14,277 nt of DNA, taken from NCBI GenBank assembly GCA_026418315.1, contig JAOABO010000006.1, positions 15,505 through 29,781 of the forward strand. The letters run 5' to 3'. Position 1 is the first letter of the stretch. Every line of letters begins with the position of its first letter. Both the position numbers and the translations under genes were made by a program. This DNA comes from Bacteroidia bacterium. Its GTDB lineage: Bacteria > Bacteroidota > Bacteroidia > B-17B0 > Aurantibacillaceae. Below the pieces are notes generated by a model. The model saw nothing but the letters and a program-made list of their open reading frames with translations, was not told where the DNA came from and did not search any database. This document shows, piece by piece, positions 7,169-14,045 of the stretch.

Positions 7169-8304
7169 TTTTTACCTTTTTTGAACAAAAAAATATATTC
7201 ATGTTTAAAGACATAAAAGCCGCCGACTAACGCTCTATATCTCCACAATTCTTTTTGATTTAGCTTTCCTTTTGTTTCTTCAAAGTTTTTGACTATAACT
7301 GATTTTAGAATATAATCTCTTTTAAGTACTTCGTTCATAGTATAGAAACCTAAGGGTATCCACTCTCCTTGCGAGTACTTGTCTCCAATTACTACGGCTA
7401 AATACCTGTTTTTATCTAATACTTCATAAGTATTGTCTATTATTTTTCCAAACAATTGAAGAAAATGTTCAACACTTTTTGCATTAGATAAATCTTTTTC
7501 CTCTTTACTGAATTTTATGATATCCCAGTAAGGTGGGTGCATAATGATAAACTGAACCGACGAAATGTTTTTTGCCTTTAATGCTTTCTTGAAGTCTAAT
7601 TCTGTGCTGTCAGCATGAATTATCTCTGTCTTCACTTGGAATTTATTTGCCTCCTTATTAATGTTTTTACTTGCTAGTTCTACTACATTGGCTTGTAACT
7701 CTATGCCTATGCCGTTTCTACCTAATCTTTTGCATTCTATTAAAGTAGTTCCACTTCCTAAAAAAGGATCTAGTACCCAATCGCCTTGTTTGGTATATCT
7801 TCTTAAAAATTGATTGGGTATTTGAGGGATAAAATTTCCCCAATAGCCCGCATTGTGTGCACCTGAATTATCTCGTTTATCTAATATCCACAAACTATCT
7901 GTGATTATATCATGATACTCTTTCCATCTATTTAGGTTTAAATCGTTTATTTTACTTGTTTTAATCTCATTGATGCTTTTCAATAATCTTTCAATATAAT
8001 ACTTTGCTCTTTCTATTGTTTGTGCTTCTTTAATCTGATTCAAATTTTCTATTAGTATATTTTTACTGTATTTTACTGTATCTCCTCCGTTTTCATCAAT
8101 ATTTAATATCCCTATTATGTCGTTTTTTTGGTTTTTAATTATTTCTAAGATTCTATCAATACCTTCTTTTATCTGTACGATGGTGTTTGTTTGGGATATT
8201 GTTTCTAATAATTCAGTTACCTTTAATTTATTCAGTATTACATTTCCATAAAACAAATTTTTATTTTTTTGTTTCTGTTTATTTTCTGTTTCGGAAATTA
8301 TCAT
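7165..8304 (-). CDS. DNA methyltransferase (N4-cytosine/N6-adenine type) of a type II restriction-modification system
   Basis: This 379-residue SAM-dependent DNA methyltransferase protects the target of the downstream endonuclease. Motif X-like sequence (GNFIPQIPNQFLRRYTKQGD, residues 156-175) runs directly into motif I (DPFLGSGTT, 179-187). An acidic motif II residue (GIE, Glu202) and motif III (HADSTELD) follow, and then the catalytic motif IV, HPPYW (256-260). The order X-I-IV differs from the beta class, in which motif IV comes first although DPFLGSGTT is typical of that class. The protein ends with EYIFLFKK, common in exocyclic amino methyltransferases. Residues 1-140 are mostly helical and lack recognisable motifs; they may recognise DNA or form contacts. 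It is first in its transcript, so protection is expressed before the nuclease. The choice between cytosine and adenine as target is not determined. Confidence 0.85.
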   Translation of the reverse strand: MIISETENKQKQKNKNLFYGNVILNKLKVTELLETISQTNTIVQIKEGIDRILEIIKNQKNDIIGILNIDENGGDTVKYSKNILIENLNQIKEAQTIERAKYYIERLLKSINEIKTSKINDLNLNRWKEYHDIITDSLWILDKRDNSGAHNAGYWGNFIPQIPNQFLRRYTKQGDWVLDPFLGSGTTLIECKRLGRNGIGIELQANVVELASKNINKEANKFQVKTEIIHADSTELDFKKALKAKNISSVQFIIMHPPYWDIIKFSKEEKDLSNAKSVEHFLQLFGKIIDNTYEVLDKNRYLAVVIGDKYSQGEWIPLGFYTMNEVLKRDYILKSVIVKNFEETKGKLNQKELWRYRALVGGFYVFKHEYIFLFKKGKK

Positions 8305-8322
8305 ACCTTGGTTTTTAATTTA

Positions 8323-8356
8323 CAAAAATACTAATTAACTTCATTGAATATCAAAA
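8323..8356 (-). promoter_or_regulatory. Bacteroidota-type promoter of the restriction-modification operon
   Basis: On the - strand the -33 element TTTTG (8352-8356), a 21-bp spacer and the -7 element TATTTTTG (8323-8330) match the Bacteroidota consensus TTTG / TAnnTTTG exactly at the fixed positions. The -7 box ends 18 bp before the methyltransferase ATG, so the leader would be about 12 nt. It lies wholly between the sucB stop and the methyltransferase start, so the module has its own promoter. Confidence 0.62.
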
Positions 8357-8364
8357 CTAATGCA

Positions 8365-9612
8365 TCACAAATCCAGCAATATTTCATCGGGTTCTTTGCC
8401 ATTAAATATCAAACGAACAGGATTTTCTATCATCTCTTTCACTTTGTATAAGAATCCAACACTTTCTCTTCCATCTATGATACGATGATCATAAGACAAA
8501 GCAACATACATCACCGGTCGAATTTCTACTTTTCCATTGACAGCCACCGGTCTTTCAACCACATTATGCATACCTAAAATTGCACTTTGTGGTGGATTAA
8601 TGATAGGCGTAGAAAGCATCGACCCAAACACACCACCATTTGTAATGGTGAATGTTCCTCCCTCCATTTCTTGCAAAGATAGCTTACCCTCTCTTGCTTT
8701 TGCAGCAAGTTCCTTAATTTTCAGTTCTATTTCAGCTAAGCTCATTGTTTCTGCATTACGAATAACAGGTACCATTAATCCCTTTGGTGTACTCACAGCT
8801 ATTCCAATATCACAAAAATGATGGTATACAATCTCATCACCGTCTATCATGGCATTTACTGCAGGATATATTTGTAATGCAGAGCAAACCGCTTTGGTGA
8901 ATATACTCATAAATCCCAAACTCACTCCGTGTTTTTCTTTAAATTTATCTTTGTACTTATTACGCAGGTTATAAACCGCACTCATATCTACCTCATTAAA
9001 GGTAGTGAGCATGGCTGTTTGATTTTTTACAGATACTAAACGTTTCGAAATGGCTTTGCGCAATGAAGACATTTTTTGGCGGGAAGTTTCTCTATTGCCT
9101 CCAAAAGAAGTAATAAGCGAATCCTGTGCTTTGGGAAATCCTGATGCAATGTATTTCAACACATCTTGTTTGGTAATTCTTCCATTCTTGCCAGTTCCTT
9201 GTATTTGCTCTGCTTTTATATTTTGCTCAGCCATCATTTTTGCAGCAGCTGGGCTTGCTATAGTTTCTTTTCTTTCCGTAACAATGACTGATTCTTGACT
9301 GGTTACAGAAGGTGTGTGTTCTGTTGTTTTTTCAGATGTATGGGTGTCTTTTTTTGTAAAGGTGCTTGGTTTTACAGAGGTATCAATTTTTGCTACTACA
9401 GAATTGACAGGCACAGATTCACCTTCATGAACCAGTATTTCAATTTTTCCGCTTTCTTCTGCATTGAGTGTTAGCGTGGCTTTATCTGAGTCAATTTCTG
9501 CTACCACTTCATCTTTTTCTACCACTTCACCATTTTGTTTGAACCAACGGGCTATAGTTACTTCGGTTACAGATTCGCCGGGGCTGGGTACTTTAAGTTC
9601 TATTACTGACAT
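8365..9612 (-). CDS. sucB: 2-oxoglutarate dehydrogenase E2, dihydrolipoyllysine succinyltransferase
   Basis: This 415-residue E2 core enzyme transfers the succinyl group from the E1-bound intermediate through a lipoyl arm to CoA in the TCA cycle. Residues 1-77 are one lipoyl domain, with the lipoylated lysine at 44 in EIDSDKATL. A Ser/Thr/Glu-rich flexible linker (78-117) follows, then the E1/E3-binding domain (119-153, ASPAAAKMMAE...GTGKNGRITKQDVL). The catalytic acyltransferase domain extends from about 180 to the end. Its active site is SYDHRIIDG, with His376 and Asp380, preceded by FTITNGGVFGSMLSTPIINP. The neighbour sucA supports the 2-oxoglutarate assignment over pyruvate or branched-chain E2. 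It begins 21 bp after sucA on the same strand. It is complete with no anomaly. Confidence 0.96.
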   Translation of the reverse strand: MSVIELKVPSPGESVTEVTIARWFKQNGEVVEKDEVVAEIDSDKATLTLNAEESGKIEILVHEGESVPVNSVVAKIDTSVKPSTFTKKDTHTSEKTTEHTPSVTSQESVIVTERKETIASPAAAKMMAEQNIKAEQIQGTGKNGRITKQDVLKYIASGFPKAQDSLITSFGGNRETSRQKMSSLRKAISKRLVSVKNQTAMLTTFNEVDMSAVYNLRNKYKDKFKEKHGVSLGFMSIFTKAVCSALQIYPAVNAMIDGDEIVYHHFCDIGIAVSTPKGLMVPVIRNAETMSLAEIELKIKELAAKAREGKLSLQEMEGGTFTITNGGVFGSMLSTPIINPPQSAILGMHNVVERPVAVNGKVEIRPVMYVALSYDHRIIDGRESVGFLYKVKEMIENPVRLIFNGKEPDEILLDL

Positions 9613-9633
9613 AGGATAGTTTTTGGTTGTTTT

Positions 9634-12390
9634 TTATTGAATAATTTTTTTCATGGATTTTTCAAATACTTGTTCAAGAAGTTTCTTGGTTTCTTCTTCG
9701 TGCTTTTTGGAAAAACCTGTGGCTGGAGAGGCAGATGCAGGGCGTCCGATGTATTTCAGTTTTAAATCATCTTTGAATTGATAAAATACATATTGCCATG
9801 CTCCTGCATTTTCGGGCTCTTCCTGTATGTAATATATGTCTTTAGCAGAAGGATATTGACTAATGTATTGTAACAGTTGATTTTTTGGGAATGGATACAA
9901 TTGTTCTAATCGCAAAAAGACAATATCATCTATATTATTTTTTTCTCTGTATTCTATTAAATCGTAATATATTTTTCCTGAGCATATACCAATTCTTTTT
10001 ACATTTTTACTATCTCCTTTGAAAAAATTATCATCTAATACCTCATGAAATTTATCATCAGTAAAATGTTCTAATTTACTTACAGCAAGCGGATAACGTA
10101 ATAGTTTTTTGGGTGTGAAACAAATAAGTGGTTTTCTGAAATCTCTTTTGAGTTGTCTTCTCAGTACATGAAATTGCTGTGCAGGGGTGGTAGTGTTCAC
10201 TACTTGCATATTCAAATTAGCACAGAGTTGCAAGTATCTTTCTATTCGTGCAGAAGAATGTTCAGGACCTTGTCCTTCATAGCCGTGGGGTAAAAGAACT
10301 ACTAAGCCGTTCATTCTTCTCCATTTATATTCGGATGATGAAATGTATTGGTCTATCACAATTTGTGCCCCATTGGCAAAGTCCCCAAACTGTGCTTCCC
10401 ATATTACTAAATCATGAGGGGCAGCATAGGCGTAACCGTATTCAAATCCGAGTACAGCGTATTCAGATAGTAATGAATTATATATTCTTAATTCTCCTTT
10501 AAGTCCGGCGTTATTAAGTGGTGTATATTCTTCTTCACTATCTTCAATTTTTAATACTGCATGACGATGCGAAAACGTTCCTCTTTCTACATCTTGTCCA
10601 CTGAATCTTACATTATGTCCTTCATTCATCAGAGTAGCATAAGCCATGAGTTCACCCATAGCCCAATCGTAATTATTTGTTTCAATCATTTTCAAACGTT
10701 CTTCAAAAAGTTTAACGGTTTTATTGAAGAACTTCAAGTTTTTTGGTAAGGTGTTTATTTTTTGAGCGATAGAAAGAAAGGTGTTTTTATCAACTTTTGT
10801 AGTATCGGGTGATTGTTCAAAATCTTTATCGGTAGATAATTTAAGTCCTTTCCATTGTCCTTCCAGAAAAGAAGTCATTTTAGTAGCAGATGCTTTTTTG
10901 GACTCAGCCAGTTTTTCTTCCAATTCTTTTTTGAATTGCTCTTCGTATTGTTTGGCAAAATCTACCAAATCAGTTTCTCCTCTTTCTTGTAATTTTTGTA
11001 TATAAATTTGTTTGACATTGGGATGGGTAGCTATGGCTTTGTATAATACAGGTTGTGTGAATCTTGGCTCATCTCCTTCATTGTGTCCGTATTTTCTGTA
11101 GCCGAGAATATCTATAAAAATATCTCTTTTAAATTTTTGGCGAAACTCCATGGCAATTTGAGACACAAAACACAATGCTTCTACATCATCGGCATTGACA
11201 TGAAACACAGGTGCCAGAACAACTTTAGCTACATCTGTACAATAAATAGAAGAACGACCATCTAAGTAATTGGTAGTAAATCCAATTTGATTATTAATGA
11301 CAATATGAATAGTACCGCCTACTTTGTAGCCGTCTAATTGGCTCATTTGCACTACTTCATAAACTACACCTTGTCCTGCAATAGCCGCATCTCCGTGCAT
11401 AAGAATAGGGCATACTTTGCTTAAATCTTTGTTATGTAAGTTATCTATTTTGGCTCTTGCTATTCCTTCTACAACAGCATTGACTGTTTCAAGGTGAGAT
11501 GGATTGGGTACTAAACTAATGTGGGTTTTATTATTATTTTCATCTACAATATCGGATGAAAAGCCCATGTGGTATTTAACATCTCCATCGTAAGATGGGT
11601 CTTCTGATGGACGGCCTTCAAATTCTGTGAAAATATCGGAATAACCCTTTTGCATAATATTGGCCAATACATTTAATCTTCCACGATGTGCCATTCCTAA
11701 CACAAAATCTTTGACACCATTTTTTATACCGGTTTGTATAATGGTATTCAAAGCCGGAATGTATCCTTCGTTTCCTTCTAAAGAGAATCTTTTTTGTCCT
11801 ACAAATTTGGTGTGTAAGAATTGTTCAAATTGTACGGCTTGAATGACTTTTTTAAGAATTTCCTTTTTTTCTTCTTTACTAAAATGGGGTGTACTTTTGG
11901 ATTTTTCTAATCTTTCTCTTAACCAATTAGCGGCTTCCAAATCTCTCATATATGCAAACTCTACTCCTATAGAGTTGCAGTATGTTTCTTCTAAATGTTC
12001 AATTATTTTTTTCAAAGGGGCAGCACCTATGCCTATTTCATTACCTGCCTGAAAAGTAGTATCTAAATCTTGTTTTGTAAGACCAAAATTTTCAATATCA
12101 AGGTTAGGTGTATATACTCTTCTGTGTCTTACGGGGTTAGTTTTAGTAAAGAGATGCCCTCGCATTCTGTAGGCATTAATTAAAGTAATAACTTTGAATT
12201 CTTTGGAGATGTTTTCAGGAATTTCAGAGGTTTCGGAGGGTAGCTCTTTGTATTGTGCCCTTGCAAAATCAAATCCTTTAAAGAAATCATGCCAGGAGGC
12301 ATCTACATCTGATGGGTTCTTTAAATACTTTATGTACAATTCTTCAATTGCATTCACATCGGCATTGCTCAAAAAAGAGAATTTATCCAT
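9634..12390 (-). CDS. sucA: 2-oxoglutarate dehydrogenase E1 component
   Basis: This 918-residue thiamine diphosphate enzyme decarboxylates 2-oxoglutarate and passes succinyl to the lipoyl arm of SucB. The length is close to the roughly 930 residues usual in the family. The N-terminal E2-binding segment has the family look (FLSNADVNAIEELYIKYL...DVDASWHDFFKGF, residues 6-42). Further motifs are GMAHRGRLNVL (232-242), HGDAAIAGQGVVYE (332-345, thiamine diphosphate and metal site), INNQIGFTT (365-373) and GQDVERGTFSHRHAVL (598-613), which belongs to the pyrimidine-binding half. The C-terminus (YPSAKDIYYIQEEPENAGAW) is also typical. It is the first gene of the sucAB transcript, running divergently from xerC across a 131-bp gap. 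A -7 box lies 20 bp upstream of the ATG. No frameshift or missing motif is seen. Confidence 0.97.
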   Translation of the reverse strand: MDKFSFLSNADVNAIEELYIKYLKNPSDVDASWHDFFKGFDFARAQYKELPSETSEIPENISKEFKVITLINAYRMRGHLFTKTNPVRHRRVYTPNLDIENFGLTKQDLDTTFQAGNEIGIGAAPLKKIIEHLEETYCNSIGVEFAYMRDLEAANWLRERLEKSKSTPHFSKEEKKEILKKVIQAVQFEQFLHTKFVGQKRFSLEGNEGYIPALNTIIQTGIKNGVKDFVLGMAHRGRLNVLANIMQKGYSDIFTEFEGRPSEDPSYDGDVKYHMGFSSDIVDENNNKTHISLVPNPSHLETVNAVVEGIARAKIDNLHNKDLSKVCPILMHGDAAIAGQGVVYEVVQMSQLDGYKVGGTIHIVINNQIGFTTNYLDGRSSIYCTDVAKVVLAPVFHVNADDVEALCFVSQIAMEFRQKFKRDIFIDILGYRKYGHNEGDEPRFTQPVLYKAIATHPNVKQIYIQKLQERGETDLVDFAKQYEEQFKKELEEKLAESKKASATKMTSFLEGQWKGLKLSTDKDFEQSPDTTKVDKNTFLSIAQKINTLPKNLKFFNKTVKLFEERLKMIETNNYDWAMGELMAYATLMNEGHNVRFSGQDVERGTFSHRHAVLKIEDSEEEYTPLNNAGLKGELRIYNSLLSEYAVLGFEYGYAYAAPHDLVIWEAQFGDFANGAQIVIDQYISSSEYKWRRMNGLVVLLPHGYEGQGPEHSSARIERYLQLCANLNMQVVNTTTPAQQFHVLRRQLKRDFRKPLICFTPKKLLRYPLAVSKLEHFTDDKFHEVLDDNFFKGDSKNVKRIGICSGKIYYDLIEYREKNNIDDIVFLRLEQLYPFPKNQLLQYISQYPSAKDIYYIQEEPENAGAWQYVFYQFKDDLKLKYIGRPASASPATGFSKKHEEETKKLLEQVFEKSMKKIIQ

Positions 12391-12410
12391 TGACTTTAAA
12401 ATTTGACTGA

Positions 12411-12426
12411 CAAAGTTACAAAATTA
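12411..12426 (-). promoter_or_regulatory. Putative -7 elements of the sucAB promoter
   Basis: On the - strand two exact TAnnTTTG boxes lie next to each other: TAATTTTG (12419-12426) and TAACTTTG (12411-12418). The second ends 20 bp before the sucA ATG, giving a leader of about 14 nt. No TTG lies at the standard -33 distance from either, so activation by another factor is possible. Confidence 0.45.
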
Positions 12427-12486
12427 TTTGTTGTGTTTTTAATCTTATGAATTTCAGGTGATTTGGTTTTTTTAGTAAAAAATAAC

Positions 12487-12517
12487 TTGCAAGAAATTTT
12501 AATTTTCAGTAATATTG
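12487..12517 (+). promoter_or_regulatory. Putative xerC promoter, possibly giving a leaderless mRNA
   Basis: TTG (12487-12489), a 20-bp spacer and TAATATTG (12510-12517) match the Bacteroidota -33 and -7 elements, with one mismatch in the -7 box. The -7 box ends 4 bp before the GTG start codon, so transcription would begin at or beside the start codon. Confidence 0.42.
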
Positions 12518-12521
12518 TAGT

Positions 12522-13406
12522 GTGAAACAAAACATTGATCATTTTATTAACGCACTAAAGTATCAGAAAAATTTTTCAGAGCATACTCTTATTGCTTATG
12601 AACATGATTTAAATGAATTTTCCAAATTCTTTGAAAATATTAGTGTTCAAAGCATTCAAAAATCTGACATGAGATGTTATATTACAGCATTAACAAAACA
12701 ACATCTTGAAATTACAAGTATAAGAAGAAAAATTTCTGCCATTCGCTCTTTTTTTAAGTATTTAATAAAAGAGAATATATGTTCTCACAATCCTTGTACG
12801 GGCTTGATATTACCAAAGTTAAAAAAAAGGATTCCGGAATTTATTGATGTAAGTTCATTAGATGGGTATCTGAATGGAGATGTTGATTTAAATAATTTCA
12901 CGTCTGTAAGAAATACTCTTATTATTGATATTTTATATCAAACAGGCATCAGAAGGAATGAGTTGGCACAGCTCAAATGGAGCGATATTGATATGTATAA
13001 TTTGAATATTAAAGTTCTTGGAAAAAGAAATAAAGAGAGAATGGTACCTTTTTCTTTAGTGCTAAAACATTCTTTGGAGAACTATCTTCAGATTTTAAAA
13101 GAAAAAAAACTTTTTCAGGATTATGTATTGCTTAATGAAAAGGGAAAAAAATTATCAGGGTATCAAATATATTATATTGTGAAGAAAGAGTTAAATAAAA
13201 TAACCACTCAATCAAATAAATATCCACATATTTTAAGACATACTTTTGCTACACATTTATTAAACAATGGTGCTGATATTAATGCTGTAAAAGAGTTATT
13301 AGGACATTCTAATTTAAAGGCCACAGAAATTTATACGCACAACAATATAGAACATTTAAAGAAAATATATAAGCAAGCTCATCCTCGTTCAGGGGATACT
13401 CAATAA
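12522..13406 (+). CDS. xerC: Tyrosine recombinase XerC/XerD family
   Basis: This 294-residue site-specific recombinase probably resolves chromosome dimers at dif. The N-terminal core-binding domain (about 1-90) has the family pattern NFSEHTLIAYEHDLNEF. The catalytic domain shows all six expected residues: Arg144 in TGIRRNEL, Lys168 in GKRNKERMVP, His236 and Arg239 in HILRHTFATHLL, His262 in LLGHSNLKATEIYTH, and the nucleophile Tyr271. The start is GTG at 12522; the next in-frame Met is residue 50 and would cut into the core-binding domain, so the GTG is favoured. There is no Shine-Dalgarno sequence. It is followed by hpf/raiA after 36 bp, a neighbour arrangement common in this phylum that argues for a housekeeping Xer enzyme and not a phage or transposon integrase. 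Confidence 0.92.
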   Translation: MKQNIDHFINALKYQKNFSEHTLIAYEHDLNEFSKFFENISVQSIQKSDMRCYITALTKQHLEITSIRRKISAIRSFFKYLIKENICSHNPCTGLILPKLKKRIPEFIDVSSLDGYLNGDVDLNNFTSVRNTLIIDILYQTGIRRNELAQLKWSDIDMYNLNIKVLGKRNKERMVPFSLVLKHSLENYLQILKEKKLFQDYVLLNEKGKKLSGYQIYYIVKKELNKITTQSNKYPHILRHTFATHLLNNGADINAVKELLGHSNLKATEIYTHNNIEHLKKIYKQAHPRSGDTQ

Positions 13407-13413
13407 AACCAAA

Positions 13414-13446
13414 ATGACCACTAATCAATTAAATTTACAAATATGA
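13414..13446 (+). other. Ten-codon open frame overlapping the hpf start
   Basis: ATG at 13414 opens a frame for MTTNQLNLQI whose TGA shares the sequence ATGA with the hpf start codon at 13443. It begins 7 bp after the xerC stop. It could couple hpf translation to ribosomes leaving xerC. In such AT-rich DNA chance is a serious alternative. Confidence 0.22.
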
Positions 13447-13724
13447 CTACTAAAATTCAATCTGTACACTTTGATGCAGATAAAAAATTACTTCAATTCA
13501 TTGAAGAGAGGGTAAATAAACTAACTAAATTTCATTCAGGAATTATTCATAGTGATGTGATTCTGAAATTAGAGAATGCTTCGGATACTGCCAATAAAAT
13601 TGCTGAGATAAAATTACATACTAAAAATGGTGATTTATTTGCTAAAAAACAAGAAAAATCATTTGAAGCCGCTGTAGATGGTGCATTGGAAGCATTGAAA
13701 AGACAAATTGATAAGAAGAAATAA
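13443..13724 (+). CDS. hpf: Ribosome hibernation promoting factor (short HPF/RaiA family)
   Basis: This 93-residue protein is a short-form ribosome-associated inhibitor that binds the decoding region of the 30S subunit in resting cells. Characteristic features are IQSVHFDADKKLLQFIEERVNKL at the N-terminus, the central KLENASDTANKIAEIKL, and the C-terminal helix FEAAVDGALEALKRQIDKKK with a basic end. The protein lacks the C-terminal dimerisation domain of long HPF. It lies 36 bp after xerC on the same strand and is probably cotranscribed. No Shine-Dalgarno sequence precedes the ATG, but a ten-codon frame overlaps the start. Downstream, the usual tRNA/tuf/secE block that I associate with this gene in the phylum is absent. 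It is complete. Confidence 0.9.
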   Translation: MTTKIQSVHFDADKKLLQFIEERVNKLTKFHSGIIHSDVILKLENASDTANKIAEIKLHTKNGDLFAKKQEKSFEAAVDGALEALKRQIDKKK

Positions 13725-14045
13725 GATTTTTATACGCATATACGAGAGAGTAATTAGCGAAAAATTTTACTTACTTAAAGTAAACTGTTTTCTAAAGTAA
13801 GTATTGCGGGAGGTTTATAATTTTGTATTAAGTTTTACTTTAAATTTTAGTGATATTATGGAAGTTAATGGAGTATTTGTGATTAATAAAATAAAATTTT
13901 ATATTATAATTTTTTGCATTAAATAAAAACAAACAATAAACAGCAGCAATAATATTTTATTTTTTAATAGAATCAACATAATGGTTTATATGTTACATTT
14001 TAAATATTCAAATTACTAATTTTATTTTTACGATATTGTGTTGCA
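13725..14045. other. AT-rich intergenic region, 321 bp, without a convincing gene
   Basis: This gap separates the end of hpf (+) from the end of a convergent ABC ATPase gene (-). It holds inverted repeats near its left end (13769-13802), the sequence TATACG repeated after two bases (13731-13744), an exact -7-like box TAATTTTG at 13818-13825 on the + strand without a properly spaced TTG, and a perfect 12-bp palindrome ATAAAATTTTAT at 13891-13902. The only small + frame that follows the -7-like box is 22 codons from 13858, with a hydrophobic end (FYIIIFC); I do not call it a gene. No tRNA or rRNA fold was found. Confidence 0.7.
13769..13802. repeat. Nested inverted repeats downstream of hpf
   Basis: ACTTACTT (13769-13776) is the exact reverse complement of AAGTAAGT (13795-13802), giving an 8-bp stem with an 18-base loop. 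Inside it, TTACTT-A-AAGTAA (13771-13783) is a second, mutually exclusive hairpin. AAAGTAA occurs at 13777 and 13794, and its complement TTACTTT at 13835. No T run follows, so it is not a standard terminator; a protein-binding site or RNA-end structure is possible. Confidence 0.4.

Noticed and set aside
5848..8364. Direct repeats from integration at the tRNA
   Set aside because: By eye no tRNA 3'-end copy appears at the far edge near 8305-8364, and the cassette lies on the tRNA's 5' side.
9634..12406. Many + strand frames of 60-84 residues opposite sucA, and two opposite sucB
   Set aside because: They have no recognisable domains or start context and mirror well-conserved coding sequence.
13858..13926. 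22-codon hydrophobic frame as a small toxin gene
   Set aside because: The coding potential is only what AT-rich DNA gives by chance; there is no ribosome-binding signal and no antitoxin partner visible.
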